From contig NW_022985444.1 of assembly GCF_010093595.1 (NCBI RefSeq), positions 1,735,539 through 1,799,538 on the forward strand: a stretch of 64,000 bases of DNA, in the 5' to 3' direction. The stretch is from Mytilinidion resinicola. Its lineage: Eukaryota > Ascomycota > Dothideomycetes > Mytilinidiales > Mytilinidiaceae. Position 1 is the stretch's first letter; each line of letters starts with the position of its first letter. The notes beneath the pieces were generated by a model. It was not told the DNA's origin. It saw nothing but the letters and a program-made list of their open reading frames with translations, and did not search any database. This document shows, piece by piece, positions 21,474-33,153 of the stretch. The position numbers were made by a program, and so were the translations under genes.

Positions 21474-22154
21474 CGGTTGTCCTGGTCGATCGCGGGCCTG
21501 GTGCGTTCTGCCCGTGTGAGGTTGAAGGCTTTGTTTAGCCTTGAAGTCACCCCTTGCTGAGAAACTATAGTTTCTAGAGAAGAAATGGCTGCGTGATATC
21601 GAAAATTTCTGTATACGGTCTTGATCGATTTGACGGACGATGGAACGATGAAGAGAAGAAGGCAGACACAGAAAGTTATACAGCCCCTCACGGCTGCCTT
21701 GCTGCCTTACCTTTACTACCAGCACATGGTAACAACATATTCACGGTCGATGCTAGTAAGCGTACAGTGGAATCAGATCCACTAACAAGATCAAGCTGCT
21801 TCTTTTCCCAGGTAGTCTTTAGTATATGTCCATGGCTATTAATTCTCGTAGCATTGTACATGTTCTCCAGAACTCCAGACGGAACTGTGCCACACCCAGG
21901 CTGAATCGACGAGGCTGAAGAAGTGAATGGAAGACGGATTGGTGGTGTAGAAGTCTGTGCCAAGTCCGCCCCTCCGCTCACGGCCGTGTGGCGGACCAAA
22001 ACCCGGTCAGGAAGGTGCCCCATGTGTCCTCTTACAGATTTCCGCAACCCTGTCTCTTAAATTCATCACCACCGCGCCTCTTCTCCCGTCACATCTTCAC
22101 TCCTGCAATCGCATCCTCTCCATCTTCCCCGAAGAAACCAGGAACCCGCTGTTA
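21474..22154. other. Intergenic; nothing identified
   Basis: This 0.68-kb stretch lies between divergent genes (minus-strand hypothetical, plus-strand PHO88). It presumably contains both promoters; a pyrimidine-rich run lies at 22060-22150. The frames on both strands have no recognisable features. Confidence 0.4.
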
Positions 22155-23008
22155 TGATGGCGCTCAATCCCCAGGTGTAAGTCCGCTCGCGCAAGCTAAC
22201 TGCCAATTGCACAACTAACGTCACTCGCAGGACGAACTTGGTCATTATCTTGTATGCCGACCGCCCCAATCGCCTCATATACCATATTCGAATGGATTTG
22301 TAGAGAATGAGGCCGTGCTAATCGGACCGTAGGGGCTTCATGCAGCTCTCGAAAAAGATCGACTTTGAGGACCCCAACGTGCTCATTGGCGTGCGCGCGC
22401 TATACGTTGTCTCCAACGTCCTCATCGCGGGCATATACCTCTATGTGCAGAGCCAGATAAACAAGAAGAGAGGTGTGCTACCCATCCCCGACCTCGCTCT
22501 GGCGCTCCCGCCTCAGAACCCCCATTGCGCCGCCATTTCCGCCTGCCTTACGCGCGGCCTCCGAAAACCTCCCACCCCTCAGAAAGACCCCCAAACTAAC
22601 CAAACCCCAGACATGACCGTCCTGAAATACGTCGAGCCCGCGCCCATGGGCAGCGGCGAAGACCCCAAGCCCGTCAACACGACCGTGCACGCCTACGACC
22701 TCTCCCAACTCAAAGGGCTCTACAAGGCGCAGCTGATGGGCGTCGGCATGATGGCCGTCATGCACTTGTACTTCAAGTACACCAACCCGCTCCTGATCCA
22801 GAGTATCATCCCGCTCAAGGGCGCCTTCGAGGGCAACCTGGTTAAGATCCACCTGTTGGGCCAGAGCGCCACATCGGGCGACCTGAAGCGGCCGTGGAAG
22901 ACGTCGGGCGGCATCATGGGCGCGATGCAGGGGGGTGAGATTAAGACGGATAAGAAGAGCGTGGAGGCCGCGGAGAGGGCGGGGAGGGGAGGGGCGAAGG
23001 AGGAGTAG
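22155..23008 (+). CDS. PHO88: PHO88/SND3 ER membrane protein
   Basis: Four exons (22155-22177, 22231-22251, 22333-22472, 22611-23008) sum to 582 nt, or 193 residues, close to the yeast length. The N-terminus reads NPQVTNLVIILGFMQLSKKI, a signature of PHO88, followed by a second hydrophobic segment (VVSNVLIAGIYLYVQSQI) and the conserved MTVLKYVEPAPM and YDLSQLKGLYKAQLMG. In yeast this ER protein affects phosphate transporter maturation and is Snd3, part of the SRP-independent targeting route. Exon 2 has only 21 nt. Introns of 53, 81 and 138 bp are GT-AG. The tail is Gly/Lys/Glu-rich. Confidence 0.93.
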
Positions 23009-23718
23009 GGCTGTTGAGTCTTCGGCGATGCTGATGAGAGGGTTTGGGAGGGGGTGGGATGGGAGTGTGCTGATGGGTTGAAGCCGGTTGGTGATGCTTG
23101 TGTAGATGGCCTTGCTTGGTTGCCACAAATGGCCGAGGACTACGGAGGCAGTCGTGGTATTGATAGAATTCATGCTGTTTCTTCAAGACCTTTTTTTCAA
23201 AGCATTTCGACACTAGCGGCCCAGTCAGGTTCCGAATATCCCAATCACCAGCAATCCGTACTTGACCTACAACGTACAAATCTTTACATTCACGCTTTCT
23301 AGTCCTCTAGCTCCCTGAGGGGTCTTGCATCGTTATCTTACACCCTAAAACGCACATACATATGCCCCCATTTCGGACGCATTGGAAAAGGCACGCGATA
23401 GGACTGGTCACATGATCGAGGCCTGATATACGATGTCACAACCTTTACATTCATGTTAACCAAATGAGAAGCCCCCTAGGGTGTCTTTTGTGAGTATGTA
23501 CCCCCAAGAACCACGTGCAAATGCCTCGATCTGGGACATGCAAGAGCCTATAGATGTAGCAGAGCTCAAGAGTCTTCTACCGTAGGGTAACTTTCCCAGC
23601 ACCATACCATCTGGCCGTTGGCCGACTCGGCATACTGTAGAGCCAAGAAAACTCCCTTCACTACCTTCATAGCAGCTATCTCGATGTCCAGCTGAAACCC
23701 TCCAGAAAGCTCCTCAAA
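23009..23718. other. Intergenic between convergent genes; nothing identified
   Basis: PHO88 and the IFI6/27-like gene converge here. The stretch contains 3' UTR-like AT-richer sequence. No gene, repeat or RNA is seen. Confidence 0.4.
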
Positions 23719-24694
23719 TCAGAGCATCGCCACCACTGCCCCCTTGCCCATCACCATCCCCAACCTCTGCAGCGCCGAGAACAAACTCCCCGCCGGCACT
23801 TCCGGCCCATACATCGCCTGGAACCGCGCAGCCCAGGACCCTATACAACCGTTAGCCACTGCGCTCACCCACATCAACTCATCTACAGCGAGCGACAAGC
23901 CATAAAACCGCACACACGCTTCTACCACTGCCTGAAGCACCCCGACCAGCTTCGTCAACCCCCACACGACGTAACGTCCAACGTCGTTGAAATGAGCCAC
24001 CACCTTTATAGCAGCGCTGGTACATGCAAGCCGGGGCGCTCCAGACAGCAGTACCGCTCGTGCAAAATCATAACACAAGCAATCGGCATCCGCATGCCCA
24101 TTTTCATAGCCGAACGAAAAAGAGGGAAAGGAGCTTACCAGCAACCGGGCCCGCCTCTCCAAACCCCAGCGCGCTAACAACCCACGGCCAGAGCAGATAC
24201 AAGACGCCCAACGCCACGATAGTCACGATGACGGCCGTGTAGACGGGATGCTCGCGGATGAAGTCCGCGGCGAAGGTGCGGGCGTGGGTGAGTACTTCCT
24301 ATAGTAGCGTGCATTTTTAGCACACCTTCTCTCTAACATTGGTAGATAGGGGTGGGAGGGGGAGGGTTAGACGTACACCCACAGCCCCGCCGATGGCTTT
24401 GCCATCCTCGATTGCCCGCTCCATCCCCGCGAGCAGTTTGGCGGCGACGGTCTCGTACCAGCCCTGCGTGCGCACCTCGCCGGTAAGGTCTAGGTCGTGC
24501 TGGAGGGACTCCTGCAGGGTTTTGCCGGGTTTCTCGGCGCGGAGGAGGGTGGTGAGGAGGCGGGATGCCATCGCCTCGTCTTCGGGCGCGGGGTCGGTGG
24601 AGAGTTTGATGTCGGGGGTGTAGGTTAGGGGGCTGGTGGTACGACGGCGGCGGGGGGAGAGGCAGGGGAGGAGGGTTTGGAGGAGGGTGGGCAT
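23719..24694 (-). CDS. IFI6/IFI27-like (ISG12-type) membrane protein
   Basis: Three exons (24377-24694, 24139-24298, 23719-23840) give 199 residues. The first 100 residues are polar and helical; then come a transmembrane helix YTAVIVTIVALGVLYLLWPW and the family signature GFGEAGPVAGSWAARFQAMY with AGSLFSALQRLGM, the Gly/Ala-rich two-helix repeat of IFI6/IFI27/ISG12 proteins. Animal members sit in mitochondrial or ER membranes and modulate apoptosis; the fungal role is unknown. Intron 2 is long (298 bp) and by chance mostly open in one frame, but splicing (GTAAGC to TATAG) restores GPVAG/SWAAR. The start at 24694 (MPTLLQTLLPCL) is the first ATG in frame after the leader. Confidence 0.82.
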
Positions 24695-25001
24695 TTCGTT
24701 TAGGGATTGTGGATGGAGTGGGGAATTTTGGGTAGATTGATGAGGTTGGGAGAGAGATGGGCGGAGTAGAAGTGGATGATTTATATTGCTGTGTGTGGAG
24801 CTGGATGGTGGAGGTTGGAGATAAGGTCGGCGCGTAATGTGATGTGGCACGGCGGTCAGCCTTGCTGCCTCGTGGTACGTGGGATGCAATACGGCTACCG
24901 GAGCCTATCGATTCTGAGGGAAGAGTTGATTGGTGGCATGGCTGGTGCGGCACAGAGAGGGACTGGATTGATGAACTTGAGAGCTGAAAGAAATGGATTG
25001 T

Positions 25002-25238
25002 CACGCGGGGCATGGAAAAGGTGGCACTCTAATTCTACAAGAAGCTGTCTCGTGCGTACACTTGTCTGCCACTGCTTGGGGCGCTTTAATGCATTTTCAG
25101 GATTCTGACCGAGATGGAAGCCATTCACCTTGGGCTATGTGGAGACGCGCTGAAGCACCCCAAGCAGGGACAGTCAGGTGTACACACGAGACAGAGTGCT
25201 TGATGATTGTGCTACTTCTCTCCCGCCCAGCCAGCGTG
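25002..25238. mobile_element. MITE copy 1 (237 bp, TSD ATTGT)
   Basis: The element begins CACGCGGGGCATGGAAAAGG and ends GCGTG. It is flanked on both sides by ATTGT, a perfect 5-bp target site duplication. Terminal inverted repeats of about 80 bp are imperfect (outer part diverged, inner part gtgtacacacgagacag versus ctgtctcgtgcgtacac well kept). It encodes only a short incidental frame. Closest relatives in the window are at 41272 and 39832. It sits in the gap between the IFI6/27-like promoter and the TRM6 stop, with nothing else seen around it (24695-25438). Confidence 0.88.
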
Positions 25239-25438
25239 ATTGTGTAGGAAGCATAGTAGGTAGTTTCTATATTCTGAGAGCTTCGTGACACATCGAGCAG
25301 ACTAAGAACGTATTCGAAAAGATAGAAACAAATAGCTGAGGCACTTCAAGACGTTTACGTTACCTACGCAAAAGCTACCTCAATGCAATTTTCCAATCCA
25401 AAAATGCATGAACAGCACTTCGCCGCAACCTAGCCGCC

Positions 25439-27348
25439 TCAGCCTCCCTTTTCAGGCTCCACTTGAATCTTCCTTTTCTTACCCGCGCGAAACGTCCCCC
25501 GAGCCTCTACCCTTCCAGCTACAGGCAGAACTCTCGTCGCCGTAAACAGGAATCCCTCTGCGCCGCCTCTGCTCGTCATGAGCGGGTGCGTGCGGCCTGG
25601 GAGGACCTGATACTGGCGTGCTCTCGCGGTCTGCAAGCTAGGGGCGAGGAGGAGGGTTGGATTGACGGGAAAGTCTGGATCTATCGCTTCGTCGGGCCCT
25701 AATGCTTTCGTGCTATCATTCGCGTCTTGACTCTGCTCTGTCGTGTCGATGTTTTGTCGTGATACGAAAGCCGTCCGGCGCTCTTTGCTATAATAGTCGC
25801 AGAGCTCGACGAGCGGTTCCACGTTTGCGCTGTAGACGGTTACAGTTGCGCCGCCTTTTAATAGTGGAACGCAGGCACGCAGAACAGTGGCGGGCTCCAT
25901 AACGCTCGCGACAACGAGGCCGTCGAAGCCCCCGGCACGGGTTTCTTGGACGACGCGCTTGACTCGTTCCCATCGCCTTCGTTTGCGGAAGTAGGTGCCG
26001 CGTTTACTTGATTTCATCGTTGAGAGGAGGTCATCGGAGAGAGTTTCGGGCTCTTGGTAGCCTGGGTCGTCCTCCGGGTAGAGCATTTGCAGCCATGTGA
26101 GCGTCTTGAGGTGGGTGTGCAGAGGGTGTTTGGGATTTGAGGCGGTAGCGTCGTAAGAGAAGTATTTGAGGTACCCGAGATTTGGTTGCGCGTTGCTGTG
26201 GACGATGGTTAAGGTGTTGGTTTGGGCGGACATAGGGGGTATGTGTGCAGCCCGTGGCGTTCGAGGTTTTGAAGGGTTGCTTTCTGATGTGGTTGTATTG
26301 GCTTCTTTTGGTGCTTCTGGTGGTTCCTGTTTGGTGGTTTCTGAGGTTCCCTCCGCCGGAGTGTCTATGACCATGGCATCTTCTTCCGGTATACCATTCG
26401 ATTTGGACTCCTCCGTCGGCTTACTCTCGATGGCTTCTTCCTCCTTCCCCGAGGCTTCGTCTTCTGACTCTTCTGGGTAGAGAAGGCCCATTCTCTCAGC
26501 CAAGGACGCCACAAGGAGCCCCCCCGTGTCGTCCACGACGAGCCACCGGCCACCCCCAATCATCCCCTTGCCGCATGAGGAGGGTACTATAGAACTCGAT
26601 TCGGCGCAATGAATATTAGCCCAGCTGTTGATGAGGCCCAAATTCTCTTCTCTCAGCTCCATAATCCTATGCGCTTCTTTGTCTAAGACATATTCCGAGA
26701 GCATATTAACATCCGCTGGGAACACAGTAAACCTGCGCAAATATTTTCTCGACTTCCGCAGGGTGTATTTAGCCAGCGAGAAGGGTGTTTTCTCGTCTAT
26801 CGCCTGATGCGACTTCATAATCCTGGCTATTACTTCCTTGCCGGACCCAGTGCCGGCCTTTTTGAGCTCCTCAATCTCTTCCATAGTTAATGTCTGCCGT
26901 GACGGGTCATCTATCGTCAAACGATTACTCTGCATTATGATTTCCCCATTATCCCCCACGATATCAAACTCGGCCCCACCGTCTGCGGGCTCGTCTGTCG
27001 ACTCGGCTGGCGTGTCATCTTCGGCGGTGGTAAGGGAGCTTTCATGAAGCTCTGCAGCAGGGACCACGCGCAGTTCCGAGTTTGAATCTCCTTCTTTATC
27101 GAGGATCTCAAAAGTAAGGTAGTATGGGCGTCCGAGCAGTGAGTTTGCTTGAAAGGTGCCGAATTTGCCTATTGATATGTTCCTGCGCGCATGGTCAGAG
27201 ATTGTTCGCGCAGCACTCAGCACGGGAGGTCAGTGGATGCTCACTCCAACTAGTCCACATACGTATTTGGGAGTATCTCCAGCAGCTTCAGGATGCCCGA
27301 GGGCAGGCGGAGGACGATGTACGTGTTTGGCCGAATGTAGGAGTGCAT
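25439..27348 (-). CDS. TRM6: tRNA (adenine-58-N1)-methyltransferase non-catalytic subunit TRM6
   Basis: Two exons, 27263-27348 and 25439-27182, give 609 residues. The spliced N-terminus reads MHSYIRPNTYIVLRLPSGIL ... NISIGKFGTFQANSLLGRPY, diagnostic of TRM6/GCD10. It continues with IIMQSNRLTIDDPSRQTLT, EEIEELKK, KYTLRKSRKYLRRF and, in the C-terminal half, YLKYFSYD and GFDGLVVASVMEPATVL. TRM6 pairs with TRM61 in the nucleus to make m1A58 in tRNAs, including initiator tRNA-Met; it lacks a functional SAM site. A Glu/Ser/Thr/Pro-rich insert (about residues 255-330) looks disordered. The 80-bp intron is GT-AG. It is divergent from the MINDY gene. Confidence 0.94.
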
Positions 27349-27896
27349 TGCGCGGCCTGGTGCAGAGTGTGCAGGATTCGTGGAGCTATACGGGCTTCTC
27401 CATGAGGGGTGGGGGTGTGGGATAGGAATGAATTAACTGTAGGCAATGCGACAGCTGAGAATACCACGGCGGGAATGCGCAGTGTTTTTTGATCTTGTTC
27501 CACAGCGCTCGCGACTGCAGCCGTCTTGAGCAGAGACAGTCGAAGAATCGTCGAGTGGGGCGTGCTCGCCGCCACTTCACCAGCCACGGCGTCGTCATTG
27601 CCTGCTGCCACCAAGTTGACCTCCACCGCAAGCTATACAGAGGCCGCGCAAGCACATTGCCCCAAGGCCTACTCACAAATTCAACCCTCATCCCCGCGCA
27701 CACTTGCTACTTCGTTCCTTCAACCGCGATCCACCTCTGCTGACGGCGATCTACTTCGTAGCTGCGCCTCCCCAAACTGGCAAACAGCCTGCGAGTACGG
27801 CGTGTCCTCCGCCTGCATTCTCACCACCACCACCACTTCTTCGCCAACTCTACATATACCTACTTTCATATTGATACCCATACATAGACAGCCGCC
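27349..27896. promoter_or_regulatory. Bidirectional promoter region TRM6 / MINDY
   Basis: The start codons lie 548 bp apart and the genes are divergent. The MINDY start has an optimal context (gccgccATGG) preceded by a CA-rich leader from about 27810. No TATA box stands out. Confidence 0.5.
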
Positions 27897-30887
27897 ATGG
27901 TACTCCGGAAACCAGTAAACGAGAGCTCAGGGCTCGTGCCGGCTCCCCTCTCTCAGGCTGCAAACAACCCGCCATACCCTACAACTCCCACCTCCTCCGA
28001 TCCTCCTGCGCTGCCGAATACCTCCGATTCACATACCGAGGTCTATTCACCGAATCTGCATGAATCTCCCGCCTTCCGTTTGAAGCCGCTTGGAGAGGCA
28101 CAGGCCCGAAAATATGATGGCGATTCCGACCTCGACGACGGCTCGGATTGGGACAAGTCAGACGACGAGTATGACAACCACCACGCCTCAGAGGAGCTTC
28201 CCGGGGCCCTAAGGATTGGTGATGGTCAACCGATAAAGAAGTCGAGTGAGCTGCCGTCGACACTTCGCGTTGGTCCCGCCGACGGAGCGATGCGGAAGCC
28301 TCAGGAACAACAAGACTATGCAATGCCGCCATCTTCACTTGGAGCAATCAGCACCAGCTCTACGGGATCTGCTCCTTTAAAATCTCAAAACCCGTACCTA
28401 AAAATACAGAACACGGGACAGAGCCAGACCAACTTCGGCTTTGGTGGTGAGAGCAGCGCCCAGGCGTGGGGAGATGCTCCCTCGGCGAGCGAGAAACATG
28501 GCGCTCCCGTCGAGTTGCCCACTGAAAAAACTCCTGTTGATCCCTTTTCCAAGATGTCGCTAGCTGGATACCCACCTTCCCCGAATTCGAACCAGCCTCC
28601 ATTAATTCCTGTTGCGACGGAGAATCCTTCGAGTCCTGTCCCCCGACACGACTCGACTGCATCCAACGCGTACGAGCCGGGTATGGATATCTCGTCCCTC
28701 GATGCCCTCTCACGGACGTATGGCCTACCCTCGGACGCAATCCAAGAGGAATCGCCGCAAAGGACTTGGCAAGAGCAGCAAGATTGGGAACGGGCTGAGA
28801 GGGAAAGGAAACTGAATGAGTTGGCAGTGGCACATCAAGCGGCTGTTGCCGCCGAACAGGAATGGAAGGCGGAAGAGGACTGGCATCAAGGAGAGGAGGC
28901 AGCAAGGCTAGCTGCTACTCGTCAGCCTCAGCGACATGAGCCGCCTCAGCAGTACGAGCCGCCTCAGCAATATGAGCAGGCTCAGCAGTTCCAACAACCC
29001 CAGCAATACCAACAGCCACAGCAGTTTCAGCAACCTGCCAGTCTGCTAGATTTAGATGATGTTCCTCCCGACTTGCCACCCCGAAGGTCACAGGAGGTTG
29101 AAAATCCTCCTCCGCAACCTCCGCGTCCGAGTGGTGGTACGGGCTTTGGCGGTACCTCTGGAAGAGCAGAGGTGGAAACACCGGAATCGAGAGCGAAACG
29201 GCAACGAACAGAACATTATCAGATCAAGCACATCCGATGGTTTGACGGGCGTGGAATCCGGAACTCTCCCATTTTGACCCAGAACCTGAATGGCCCTTGT
29301 CCGCTACTAGCTCTCGTAAACGCTCTCGTGCTATCAACACCAGGAAGCGCGGATACTGCGCTAATCGAGACCCTGAGAAGTCGAGAACAAGTCAGCCTTG
29401 GCCTGCTTTTAGACGCCGTATTCGACGAATTGATGTCTGGTCGTCGAGGCGGCGCCGCCCAAGAACTACCCGATGTCAGTGAGTTATACACGTTCTTGGT
29501 CACACTCCATACCGGAATGAACGTCAATCCGAGCTTCGTCAAACCCCCTGCTTCTTCCGCCATCCACCCGGCTCTTCGCATTCAGCCTGGTGGATTCGAT
29601 GACACCCGCGAGATGCGGCTATATCGGACCTTCAACATCCCACTCATACATGGCTGGCTTCCTCCTAGCGAGTCTCGCGCGTATGCTGCGTTCGACCGTA
29701 TTGCAAAAACGCACGATGACTCTCAGCTTGTTCAATTCCAGGAAGAAGAGCTAGATGCAAAGCTACGGTCTGTGGGACTGAACCAAGAAGAGCAACGCAT
29801 GTTTGAAGATGTTCACGCCATTAAGGAGTTCCTGAGCCGCTGGCCCACACAACTCACCGACTTTGGGCTACAGACTATGATCAACAGCTTGAAACCGGGC
29901 GAGATTGCCATCCTCTTCCGCAACGATCACTTTTCAACCCTCTACAAAGAGCCTCGCTCCGGCAAGCTTTTGACCCTTGTAACGGATGCTGGCTATTCCT
30001 CCCACGACGAAATCATCTGGGAATCCCTCGTCGACATCAACGGCCAAAACAGCGAGCTCTTCTCCGGCGACTTCCGCCCCGTCGGCAACAACGAGCCTCC
30101 ATCCCGCTCCTCCAACAACCCCCCAAACATCCAAAGCATGTTCGACGTCGACTCCTCCCCGAACGCCTGGACCACCATCCAATCCCGCAACCCCACCCGC
30201 CGCAGCACCCAACAAGCCACGCAACAATCCGGCGTCATCCACCCTGGCGAATCCCTCCCGCCACCCCCGGACGCCTCCCGCACCGAGCAGGAAGACCACG
30301 ACCTCGCCCTCGCCCTCCAGCTCCAGGAAGAAGAGGAAGACCGCCACCGCCGCAGCACCGAGGCCCGCCGTCGCCGCGAAAACGAACTCTCGGAGCAGGC
30401 CATCGCCCGCAACTCCCAGGGCCGCGCGGGTAACAGCGAACAGCCCCCCGTCATCCCGCCCCGCCGCAACGGCGGCGTCCAGCGCCCCACCGTCACGACT
30501 ACGAATGAGCAGGGCGAGAATTTACCTACATACGAGGAAGCGGCGACCAGCCGCCCGTATCACCCGCCGGCGAACCACCCTGCCAGCCCGCTCGCGCCGG
30601 TAGGGCTGCAGGGCGTCCAGGCGCAGGGCTCTGCGTACCATGCGAATGCGGCGCAGGTGGGACCGGGGCGGGGAGGGGGGCCTGGGCAGGGGCAAGGACG
30701 GAGGAGGAGCTCAAGGCCTGGGACGTTGGTGGATCAGATTCCGACGAACAATGTGGGGATGGGGAGGATGGGGGGGAGGCGGACGAGTGTTGGGCCGGGG
30801 GGCGGGGGATTGTATCAAGGGGTTGGGAGGGGGAATGTGCAGCAGCAGCAGCAGCAGCAGGAGAGCGAGAAGTGTGTTGTTATGTGA
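27897..30887 (+). CDS. MINDY-family K48-ubiquitin deubiquitinase (FAM63-like)
   Basis: A single exon of 996 residues. Residues 1-430 are disordered and Pro/Ser/Gln-rich, with a YEPPQQ/FQQPQQ repeat near 350-380. The catalytic MINDY domain begins at about residue 440 (YQIKHIRWFDGR) and contains QNLNGPCPLLALVN with the Cys nucleophile near residue 468, and ILFRNDHFSTLYK with the catalytic His near 678. A ubiquitin-binding MIU-like helix (EQEDHDLALALQLQEEEE) lies at about 798-815. The family trims K48-linked polyubiquitin. The protein ends CVVM, a CaaX box implying prenylation and membrane association, after a polyglutamine run. The C-terminus is Gly/Arg-rich. No frame disruption is seen. Confidence 0.93.
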   Translation: MVLRKPVNESSGLVPAPLSQAANNPPYPTTPTSSDPPALPNTSDSHTEVYSPNLHESPAFRLKPLGEAQARKYDGDSDLDDGSDWDKSDDEYDNHHASEELPGALRIGDGQPIKKSSELPSTLRVGPADGAMRKPQEQQDYAMPPSSLGAISTSSTGSAPLKSQNPYLKIQNTGQSQTNFGFGGESSAQAWGDAPSASEKHGAPVELPTEKTPVDPFSKMSLAGYPPSPNSNQPPLIPVATENPSSPVPRHDSTASNAYEPGMDISSLDALSRTYGLPSDAIQEESPQRTWQEQQDWERAERERKLNELAVAHQAAVAAEQEWKAEEDWHQGEEAARLAATRQPQRHEPPQQYEPPQQYEQAQQFQQPQQYQQPQQFQQPASLLDLDDVPPDLPPRRSQEVENPPPQPPRPSGGTGFGGTSGRAEVETPESRAKRQRTEHYQIKHIRWFDGRGIRNSPILTQNLNGPCPLLALVNALVLSTPGSADTALIETLRSREQVSLGLLLDAVFDELMSGRRGGAAQELPDVSELYTFLVTLHTGMNVNPSFVKPPASSAIHPALRIQPGGFDDTREMRLYRTFNIPLIHGWLPPSESRAYAAFDRIAKTHDDSQLVQFQEEELDAKLRSVGLNQEEQRMFEDVHAIKEFLSRWPTQLTDFGLQTMINSLKPGEIAILFRNDHFSTLYKEPRSGKLLTLVTDAGYSSHDEIIWESLVDINGQNSELFSGDFRPVGNNEPPSRSSNNPPNIQSMFDVDSSPNAWTTIQSRNPTRRSTQQATQQSGVIHPGESLPPPPDASRTEQEDHDLALALQLQEEEEDRHRRSTEARRRRENELSEQAIARNSQGRAGNSEQPPVIPPRRNGGVQRPTVTTTNEQGENLPTYEEAATSRPYHPPANHPASPLAPVGLQGVQAQGSAYHANAAQVGPGRGGGPGQGQGRRRSSRPGTLVDQIPTNNVGMGRMGGRRTSVGPGGGGLYQGVGRGNVQQQQQQQESEKCVVM

Positions 30888-31683
30888 GGAGGGAGGAGTG
30901 GGGAAGAGTAGGAGGAGGGAGACAGAGGAAAAGACGGACGGCGTTCCGGCTTGGGCATCGCGCGGGTTTTAGGGAATTGTAGTTTTAGGACCTGGGTTAG
31001 TTTTGATACCCGTTTAGCGGATCTTTGCGCTTTCGTCGTAGCATACACAGGACTAGGGACAAGCACTCTACCATATGCAGCGCTATTCTCTTCTAGTTTC
31101 TGGGATGCGATGAGATGGTGCTGCGGTGTAGGATGAACACAGCCGCGTTTACTCTCTCGCTCATCATTAAGTTCTGGAGCAGCGTGGCAAGGAACGGAAC
31201 TGAATCTCGGCCGAGATAGCAGAATGCTACAGCAGTTAGCCCTAGCACGGGACGGGCATGCCGGATAGAGCACACATCAGTTGATGAACACAAATCGCGC
31301 TCCGTGGCCAAGTAAAAACATGAACCTGCATTACTAACCCTACGTCATCACAGACATGCATGCACAGGCATACATCTCTGTAGTTAGGCCTCATCATAGA
31401 CATAAACGGAAAAGAAACTCAAATTTTTTTTTTTGGCTTCTTGACTCATTTAGTCCGTTAGAATATACTCTCTAAACAAAACTCTTTTCAAAAAAGGACC
31501 CACCGTCGTTCTAGATGCATCGTCTTCTGTAGCGCAGCCGTCTATTCCAAGCCGTCCGTCTAATCCAAGCTCCGTTTTTTCTATCGATACGAGGGGATCC
31601 AACCGCCTGGAGCATCAATTGTTCCTTTGCAGCCAACGAAGCCCGCTCAAGGAACTTGCCCCGTCTCTGCTTCTCCTTCTCCT
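30888..31683. other. Intergenic between convergent genes; nothing identified
   Basis: This contains the 3' flanks of MINDY and the desaturase, including a T-run near 31425. No gene features are visible. Confidence 0.4.
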
Positions 31684-33153
31684 TCAGCCCTTAATAACAA
31701 CCGGCCGCACCGTCTGCGCGGACGCCGTCATGCTCTCCCTTCGCTTCTTCAGGTTGGAGATGCCAGCAGCCGAGGGCTTCGGCTTCGCGCCCACAGCGGG
31801 CGTGGCGCGCCGTGTGGTCCAGACTCGCATGGTGCCCTGTCCGTCGGGCATAGTGACAGGGGTCACCCAGCGGCAGGTGGTGAAGGTGCGCCAGAGGGAG
31901 AGCATGAAGGGGGTGCTGTCCTTGTGGTAGGCGGCGCCGAGCACGGGGACGATGGCGGCGGTGGCATCTTCGGCGTAGTAGAAGGGGATGCGGCTATGGA
32001 GAGGTTAGTTTTGGATGAGATGAGAGTGTGGGGTAGGTGGCGATACGGATATGGGGAGACAAAGATATGACACGAGAATATGGGGGAGAGGGGAAGGTGA
32101 GGACAGGGGGATAGGGGGTAAAGCGAATGCTTACGGAAACAGATGATGGCACACGTGCGTCCCGATGATGCCGTGGAAGAGGTGGCGGTCGATGAAGCCC
32201 ATATCACGGTCGACAGTCGACGTCGCGCCTCTCGCGAAAGTCCACCCATCCGCCTCAAAGTGCGGCAGGTCGGCGTGGGTGTGGTGGAGGTAGGTGATGG
32301 CGACTAAGCGAATCGTCAGATTAGGGTCCACAAATGGTGGTGCAGATCAGGGACAAGCAAACTTACCGAGCCAATGGTGCACCCACATGTACGGCAGCCC
32401 ATACAGGTTCCACACCATCGCCCACCCCATGCGCTGCTTCAGCACCCACAGCGCCGCCATGGTGAGGCCGAGCCCGACGTCGGACGCGAAGATGTACTTC
32501 CATTGCTGGGAGGTGAAGAGGACGCCGCCGGGCGCGAAATGGCTCCTGTTATACCACGTTGTCTTCCGGTTGCCCTTGTGGATGTCCGACCCCTTGCCTG
32601 CAGTGATCTGGAAGATGAGGTAGAGCGGCCAGCCGAGCGTCTGTGCGACAATGAGACGCAGGAACGCAACGATGGGAGCGTCTTCGGTCATGTTCTCGAG
32701 GCTCTCCATTGCCGCAGCGAGATCGGAGATGGGCTCCTCCTCACGGACGGGCACGAACGCCGTGTCCTTGGTCATGTGGCCAGTAAACTGGTGGTGCTGG
32801 TGGTGGGTAAACTTCCACGAGAAGAAGGGGACGAGGAGGGAGGAATGCAGCGCCCAGCCCACGACGTTGTTCAGACGTGTGCTGGCAGAAAAGGCTCCGT
32901 GGCCGCACTCGTGGGCAAGAATCCAGATGCCGGTGCCGACGAGGCCCTGGCAGAAGCCGTAGAGCTGCCATGCGAGGAATCGAGGGAGGGAGGAGGAGGT
33001 GGTGTATGTGGGGATCGTGTACAGAGCGAGGTAGGCGAGCGAGCCCGCCAGGAAGAGGTCCCGCGCTACATAGGCTAGCGATCGAGCGGTTGAGGCTTTG
33101 AAGCAGTAGTCGGGAATAGCTCGACGGAGCTCTTGGATATTGACGTCCTGCAT
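31684..33153 (-). CDS. Delta-12 fatty acid desaturase (oleate to linoleate)
   Basis: Three exons (32367-33153, 32135-32303, 31684-31993) give 421 residues. All three histidine boxes of membrane desaturases are present: HECGH (about residue 83), FTHHQHHQFTG (about 117) and HVCHH (in exon 2, about 313). Hydrophobic segments occupy the expected places, and WVHHWL/VAITYLHHTHADLPHF is the usual FAD2-type stretch before box 3. The enzyme is an ER diiron protein inserting the second double bond in oleoyl lipids. Introns of 63 and 141 bp are GT-AG. The ATG at 33153 (MQDVNIQELRRAIP) is conservative: the frame stays open upstream for about 55 codons without an ATG, so an unseen 5' exon may add the N-terminal extension seen in relatives. 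Confidence 0.92.

Noticed and set aside
23841..24138. Alternative reading of the IFI6/27-like gene as an unspliced C-terminal ORF of 153 codons
   Set aside because: Splicing over this stretch restores the conserved GPVAG/SWAARF join; the intron is open in that frame by chance.
24993..25247. 84-codon frame resembling one at 41190-41519
   Set aside because: The resemblance is DNA-level: both lie inside copies of the same MITE with inverted ends, so the shared peptide is not evidence for a gene.
29934..30603. Long frames on both strands inside the MINDY gene 3' part
   Set aside because: They are shadows of a GC-rich repetitive coding end; the 996-codon frame has catalytic motifs and an ideal start context.
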